From an uncultured Eubacteriales bacterium (GTDB lineage Bacteria > Bacillota > Clostridia > Christensenellales > QAND01), in contig UREB01000076.1 of the NCBI GenBank assembly GCA_900546685.1, forward strand, positions 1-7,905: a stretch of 7,905 nucleotides of DNA, in the 5' to 3' direction. A model generated the notes under the pieces. That model was not told the DNA's origin. It did not search any database and worked only from the letters and a program-made list of their open reading frames with translations. Of the stretch, positions 5,354-7,905 are shown in pieces; position 1 is the first letter of the stretch, and the number at the start of each line of letters is the position of its first letter. The translations under genes were made by a program, and so were the position numbers.

Positions 5354-6518
5354 ATTTTGCCAAGGAATACACCTGATATACATCCTCGTGGGAAAGGTCC
5401 ACATACACGGAGCCGCCTTCAAACGCTTCGATGCGCTGGGCAAGCATCCTGCCGTCCTTGTCGATGTCGATGCCTACTTCGCGGAACGTCACCGGCACGC
5501 CCATGGAGCGGAAGAACTGTTTCATGCGCTCGATGCCCTCCAGCGCCACAGCCTTATCATCCTCGCCCGTAACGCCCCAGACCTCTTTGGCAAAGCGCAC
5601 CAGGCGCGGCAGGTATGCCTCCACCTTATACGTCAGCAGCGCCGGCTCCACAATGGCCAGGGTGGCGCCGTGCGTCAAATCGTACAGGCCGCCGAAATCC
5701 TCGCCCAAGGAGTGGGCGTTCAGGCAGGTGATGCGATCCACCCCTACCAGGCCGCTCATGGCCAGCGTGCTGGTCAGCATCAATTCTGCGCGCGCATGGT
5801 AGTTGTTTGGCTCTTTCAGCGCGATGGGCGCAAACTCCACCACGGTCTTGAGCAGCGCGATGCTCATATTGTCTGTCAAAACGCAGTCCGGCGTGCGGGT
5901 AAAGAACGAATCCATCACATGCGCCATGATGTCCACACAGCCGCAGGCCGTCTGATAGGCCGGCTGCGTCATGGTCAGTTCTGGATTAAGCACAGCAAAC
6001 GCCGGCCGCAAACACCCGCCGCCAATGCCCAGTTTGGACATATTCTCGTCGTTGGTAATGACGGCCCATTCGCTGGATTCCGAGCCCGTGGCCGCCATCG
6101 TAGCCACTACGCCCACCGGCAGCGCCGTGGCCAATTCTGCCTTGCCAATGGCAAAATCCCATACATCGCCCTCGTACGGTACGCCGGCGGCAATGGCCTT
6201 GGCGGTATCCATGACGCTGCCGCCGCCTACGCCCAGGATAAAGTCCGCGCCCATTTCGCGCGCCATCTGGATGCCCTCATGCACCTTGCTCAGCCTGGGG
6301 TTGGGCACCACGCCACCCAAGCATTTTGTTTCAAAGCCTTGGGCCTGAAGCGCCTGCTCCGAACGGCCCAAAAGCCCATCTTTTTTCACACGGTCGCTGC
6401 CATATACGATCAGCGCCTTTTTTGCCTTGGAAAACTCCGCCGCCTGAGCGCCCAGCTGCGCCTCGGCCTCTTTGCCAAACAGCAGACGGGTGTAATTGTC
6501 ATAGAGAAAGTCCTGCAT
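5352..6518 (-). CDS. Iron-containing alcohol dehydrogenase (YqhD/butanol dehydrogenase-like)
   Basis: Group III alcohol dehydrogenase that interconverts aldehydes and alcohols with NAD(P)H in the cytoplasm, 388 residues, the usual length of YqhD/BDH enzymes. The N-terminal Rossmann-like half carries VYGSDRVKKDG near residue 38 (the NADP 2'-phosphate contact region in YqhD) and GVGGGSVMDTAKA at 96-108. The metal ligands are all visible in the C-terminal helical half: Asp196 and His200 (GCVDIMAH), His269 (NAHSLGE) and His283 (LTHGATLA). It therefore looks catalytically intact. Substrate cannot be told; fermentative alcohol formation or detoxification of reactive aldehydes are both possible. The ATG at 6516-6518 has GGAGGAG seven or eight bases upstream; an in-frame ATG 23 codons earlier (6587) has no SD. 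Flanked by its own promoter and terminator, so probably a single-gene transcript. Confidence 0.95.
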   Translation of the reverse strand: MQDFLYDNYTRLLFGKEAEAQLGAQAAEFSKAKKALIVYGSDRVKKDGLLGRSEQALQAQGFETKCLGGVVPNPRLSKVHEGIQMAREMGADFILGVGGGSVMDTAKAIAAGVPYEGDVWDFAIGKAELATALPVGVVATMAATGSESSEWAVITNDENMSKLGIGGGCLRPAFAVLNPELTMTQPAYQTACGCVDIMAHVMDSFFTRTPDCVLTDNMSIALLKTVVEFAPIALKEPNNYHARAELMLTSTLAMSGLVGVDRITCLNAHSLGEDFGGLYDLTHGATLAIVEPALLTYKVEAYLPRLVRFAKEVWGVTGEDDKAVALEGIERMKQFFRSMGVPVTFREVGIDIDKDGRMLAQRIEAFEGGSVYVDLSHEDVYQVYSLAK

Positions 6519-6609
6519 GTAAATCTCCTCCAAGTAAAGAATTTTTATGCAACAGACCTCCGGAGCCAATGCGGTCCCCTTATCCATCTGATGACATACA
6601 AGATAATAT

Positions 6610-6627
6610 AGTATCGTTTAGTATTAT
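6610..6627 (-). repeat. 18-bp direct repeat, copy at the dehydrogenase promoter
   Basis: Reads ATAATACTAAACGATACT on the minus strand and matches the copy at 6698-6715 at 16 of 18 positions, 88 bp apart in the same orientation. Within it ATACT occurs twice, 10 bp apart, and a third ATACT is formed by the -10 box 9 bp before. The position right behind the -10 suggests a regulator binding site; no regulator gene is visible. Confidence 0.5.
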
Positions 6628-6628
6628 C

Positions 6629-6657
6629 AGTATAGCAAATGTTTTTATAGAATGCAA
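6629..6657 (-). promoter_or_regulatory. Promoter of the alcohol dehydrogenase gene
   Basis: TTGCAT (6652-6657) and TATACT (6629-6634) are 17 bp apart, with transcription expected near 6622. This gives a 5' leader of about 100 nt. An inverted repeat GATAATA/TATTATC (6622-6628 and 6602-6608, 13-bp spacer) lies over the expected start site and would suit an operator. Confidence 0.65.
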
Positions 6658-6697
6658 GCGGTTTTCTTATTATATTTTTGAATTATACCTCAAAAAA

Positions 6698-6715
6698 AGT
6701 ATCGTCTTGTATTAT
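6698..6715 (-). repeat. 18-bp direct repeat, distal copy after the radical SAM gene
   Basis: Reads ATAATACAAGACGATACT on the minus strand, two mismatches from the copy at 6610-6627. It begins directly behind the TAA stop of the radical SAM gene and lies about 40 bp upstream of the dehydrogenase -35 box, where an activator or a second repressor site could sit. It ends in a T run (6691-6697 region) but forms no convincing terminator hairpin. Confidence 0.45.
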
Positions 6716-7615
6716 TTATAGTCCCCGTTCCTCTGCGCTAAAAAAGGAAAGCTGGCAGGCGCGCTCAGGGCGCTGCGTCAATGCTATGATGTCCTCCATA
6801 CGGTAGGCCAGGCGCCGTGCCCGGCAGGCCTGTATAAACGCCTTTGTCAACGCTTGGGCACGCGGGCTTTTATGCAGATACGGCTGGCCCTGGCGCTGAT
6901 ACTGTGCCTTTACGCCCGGAAACAGACGATCCAGCTGCTGATAAAAATAGGCCCGTTGGTTTTCCCGCAGCGTCACGCCAAACCCCGGATACACAAACTG
7001 CGCCCCTGCGTCCGCAGCGCTGTGCACCAAACGCAGCACGTTTTCCTCCGTATCGTTGATATATGGCAGCAACGGCATGAGCAGCACCCCGCAGCATACG
7101 CCTTGGCCCGCCAACGTTTCCATGGCGGCCAGGCGCGCGCTGGTCGGCGCCACATGCGGCTCTATCCTGCGGCACAGGGCATCGTCCGCTGTGGTCAGGG
7201 TAAATTTAACAAATGCCGGCGCCGTGCGTCCGATTTCTAAAAGCACATCGGCGTCGCGGGCTACCAACGGGCTTTTGGTCGCAATGGCCACGCCGAACCC
7301 ATACCGCTGGATCAGCGCCAGCGCCTGCCGCGTTAGCTTCAGCGTTTGCTCCAACGGATTGTACGGATCGCTCATAGCGCCTGTGCCCACAACGCCCTTT
7401 TTGCGCTTCTTGCGCAGCTCCTCCGCCACCAGCGGTATGGCGTTTTCCTTGATGCGCACGGTATCAAACGCCTCGATGCCATAGCAGCTGCTGCGGCTGT
7501 CGCAATAGATACAGCCATGGCAGCAGCCACGGTATAGGTTCATATTGTAATCCGTGCCAAACCATGCGCGGTTCTTTGTGCGTGTCACGATGGTTTTGGC
7601 CGGCACCGTGGGCAC
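6716..7615 (-). CDS. Radical SAM protein, SplB-like / Rv2578c family
   Basis: Predicted radical S-adenosylmethionine enzyme of about 299 residues. The [4Fe-4S] ligand motif CxxxCxxC is seen as CCHGCIYC close to the N-terminus (ligand Cys at 31, 35 and 38 from the chosen start), inside the family-typical NLYRGCCHGCIYCDSRS block. GTGAMSDPYNPLE follows at about residue 76 and FVKFTLTTAD at about 135, both usual in this COG1533-type family related to spore photoproduct lyase. The physiological reaction of this subgroup is, to my knowledge, not settled, so no gene symbol is given. The start is uncertain: GTG at 7613-7615 gives MPTVPAKTIV, which resembles family N-termini (M-x-x-x-PAKTIV). A TTG at 7651 has a GGAGG before it, but that string is forced by the conserved dUTPase C-terminus coded there. 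The gene follows dut by 13 nt and likely shares its transcript. No clear terminator follows. Confidence 0.88.
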   Translation of the reverse strand: MPTVPAKTIVTRTKNRAWFGTDYNMNLYRGCCHGCIYCDSRSSCYGIEAFDTVRIKENAIPLVAEELRKKRKKGVVGTGAMSDPYNPLEQTLKLTRQALALIQRYGFGVAIATKSPLVARDADVLLEIGRTAPAFVKFTLTTADDALCRRIEPHVAPTSARLAAMETLAGQGVCCGVLLMPLLPYINDTEENVLRLVHSAADAGAQFVYPGFGVTLRENQRAYFYQQLDRLFPGVKAQYQRQGQPYLHKSPRAQALTKAFIQACRARRLAYRMEDIIALTQRPERACQLSFFSAEERGL

Positions 7616-7628
7616 ACGGCCCGCCGTG

Positions 7629-7905
7629 TTACTTTCGTCCTGTGGACCCAAAGCCGCCCTCCCCGCGCACCGTATCGCTCAGCGCGTCTGTCTCAGCAAA
7701 GGCAGCCCGCAGCACAGGCGCGATCACCAGCTGGGCAATGCGCTCGCCAGGCTCCACCACGGCGGCCTGCGCGCTGTGGTTATGCAGCGCCACCATAACC
7801 TCCCCGCGATAATCGCTGTCGATCACGCCTACCTTGTTGGCCGGCGCCAGCCCCTTTTTGCTGGCTAGGCCGCTGCGCGCGTACACCAGGCCTACCGTGC
7901 CCTCC
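7629..7905 (-). CDS. dut: dUTP diphosphatase (dUTPase), 5' part cut by window edge
   Basis: Hydrolyses dUTP to dUMP and pyrophosphate, keeping uracil out of DNA and supplying dUMP for thymidylate synthesis. The last 92 residues are visible and hold motifs 2 to 5 of trimeric dUTPases in order: YARSGLASKKGL, GVIDSDYRGEV (with the catalytic Asp), PGERIAQLVI, and the C-terminal glycine-rich RGEGGFGSTG that closes over the active site. Roughly the first 50 residues, including motif 1, lie beyond the right edge. The reading frame is open to the edge, so the start is outside the window. The short gap to the radical SAM gene suggests one transcript. Confidence 0.95.
   Translation of the reverse strand, partial: EGTVGLVYARSGLASKKGLAPANKVGVIDSDYRGEVMVALHNHSAQAAVVEPGERIAQLVIAPVLRAAFAETDALSDTVRGEGGFGSTGRK

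Noticed and set aside
6519..6587. N-terminal extension of the alcohol dehydrogenase by 23 codons
   Set aside because: The upstream ATG has no SD, the extension has no counterpart in YqhD-like enzymes, and GGAGGAG sits before the ATG at 6518.
6541..6600. Possible structured leader or riboswitch before the dehydrogenase
   Set aside because: Only short, bulged pairings (for example GACC with GGTC and the palindrome CTCCGGAG) could be found and no known riboswitch core was recognised.
4971..6611. A plus-strand open frame of 546 codons opposite the dehydrogenase and the flavin reductase gene
   Set aside because: It spans two real genes plus their terminator and promoter region, has no family motif and the same shadow composition.
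7616..7651. TTG start for the radical SAM protein, overlapping dut
   Set aside because: The GGAGG before it is dictated by the conserved RGEGGFGSTG codons of dut. The extra 12 residues do not look like the family N-terminus. It remains possible.

Overview
The window is a compact stretch of bacterial chromosome with every recognisable gene on the minus strand, so transcription runs from the right edge to the left. GC-rich coding sequence, AT-rich intergenic gaps, strong Shine-Dalgarno (SD) sequences (GGAGG type), sigma-A-like promoters, a PyrR-type attenuator, an anaerobe-type flavin reductase/rubredoxin and an iron-type alcohol dehydrogenase together suggest an anaerobic Firmicute of the class Clostridia, probably a GC-rich gut or sediment lineage. 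The genus cannot be read from this sequence.

Layout in transcription order (right to left): the 3' end of dut (dUTPase, cut by the right edge); a radical SAM protein of the SplB-like/Rv2578c family just behind it; an AT-rich gap of about 200 bp holding a promoter and an 18-bp direct repeat; an iron-dependent NADP(H)-type alcohol dehydrogenase with its own terminator; a flavin reductase fused to a small rubredoxin domain, also with its own terminator; a cation diffusion facilitator with an Asn-Asp-Asp-Asp metal site suggestive of manganese efflux; then the pyrimidine operon pyrB-pyrC-pyrF, which runs off the left edge inside pyrF. The pyr genes are tightly packed (4-nt overlap pyrB/pyrC, 3-nt gap pyrC/pyrF) and encode UMP-pathway steps 2, 3 and the final decarboxylation. 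No pyrI lies between pyrB and pyrC.

The most interesting part is the region of about 370 bp upstream of pyrB (2977-3342). It holds a near-consensus promoter, a canonical PyrR-binding RNA fold, an antiterminator helix and an intrinsic terminator: a complete PyrR attenuator. Downstream of it is a 57-codon ORF with a good SD whose TGA overlaps the pyrB ATG (ATGA). A second intrinsic terminator hairpin lies inside this ORF, preceded by a smaller hairpin and a U-rich stretch. That is the architecture of the enteric pyrBI (PyrL) leader-peptide attenuator. The operon therefore appears to carry two different attenuators in series, one sensing UMP/UTP through PyrR and one that may sense UTP through RNA polymerase pausing coupled to leader translation. 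This reading is inferred from sequence and needs comparative and experimental support.

No tRNA, rRNA, CRISPR array, insertion sequence or phage gene was seen.
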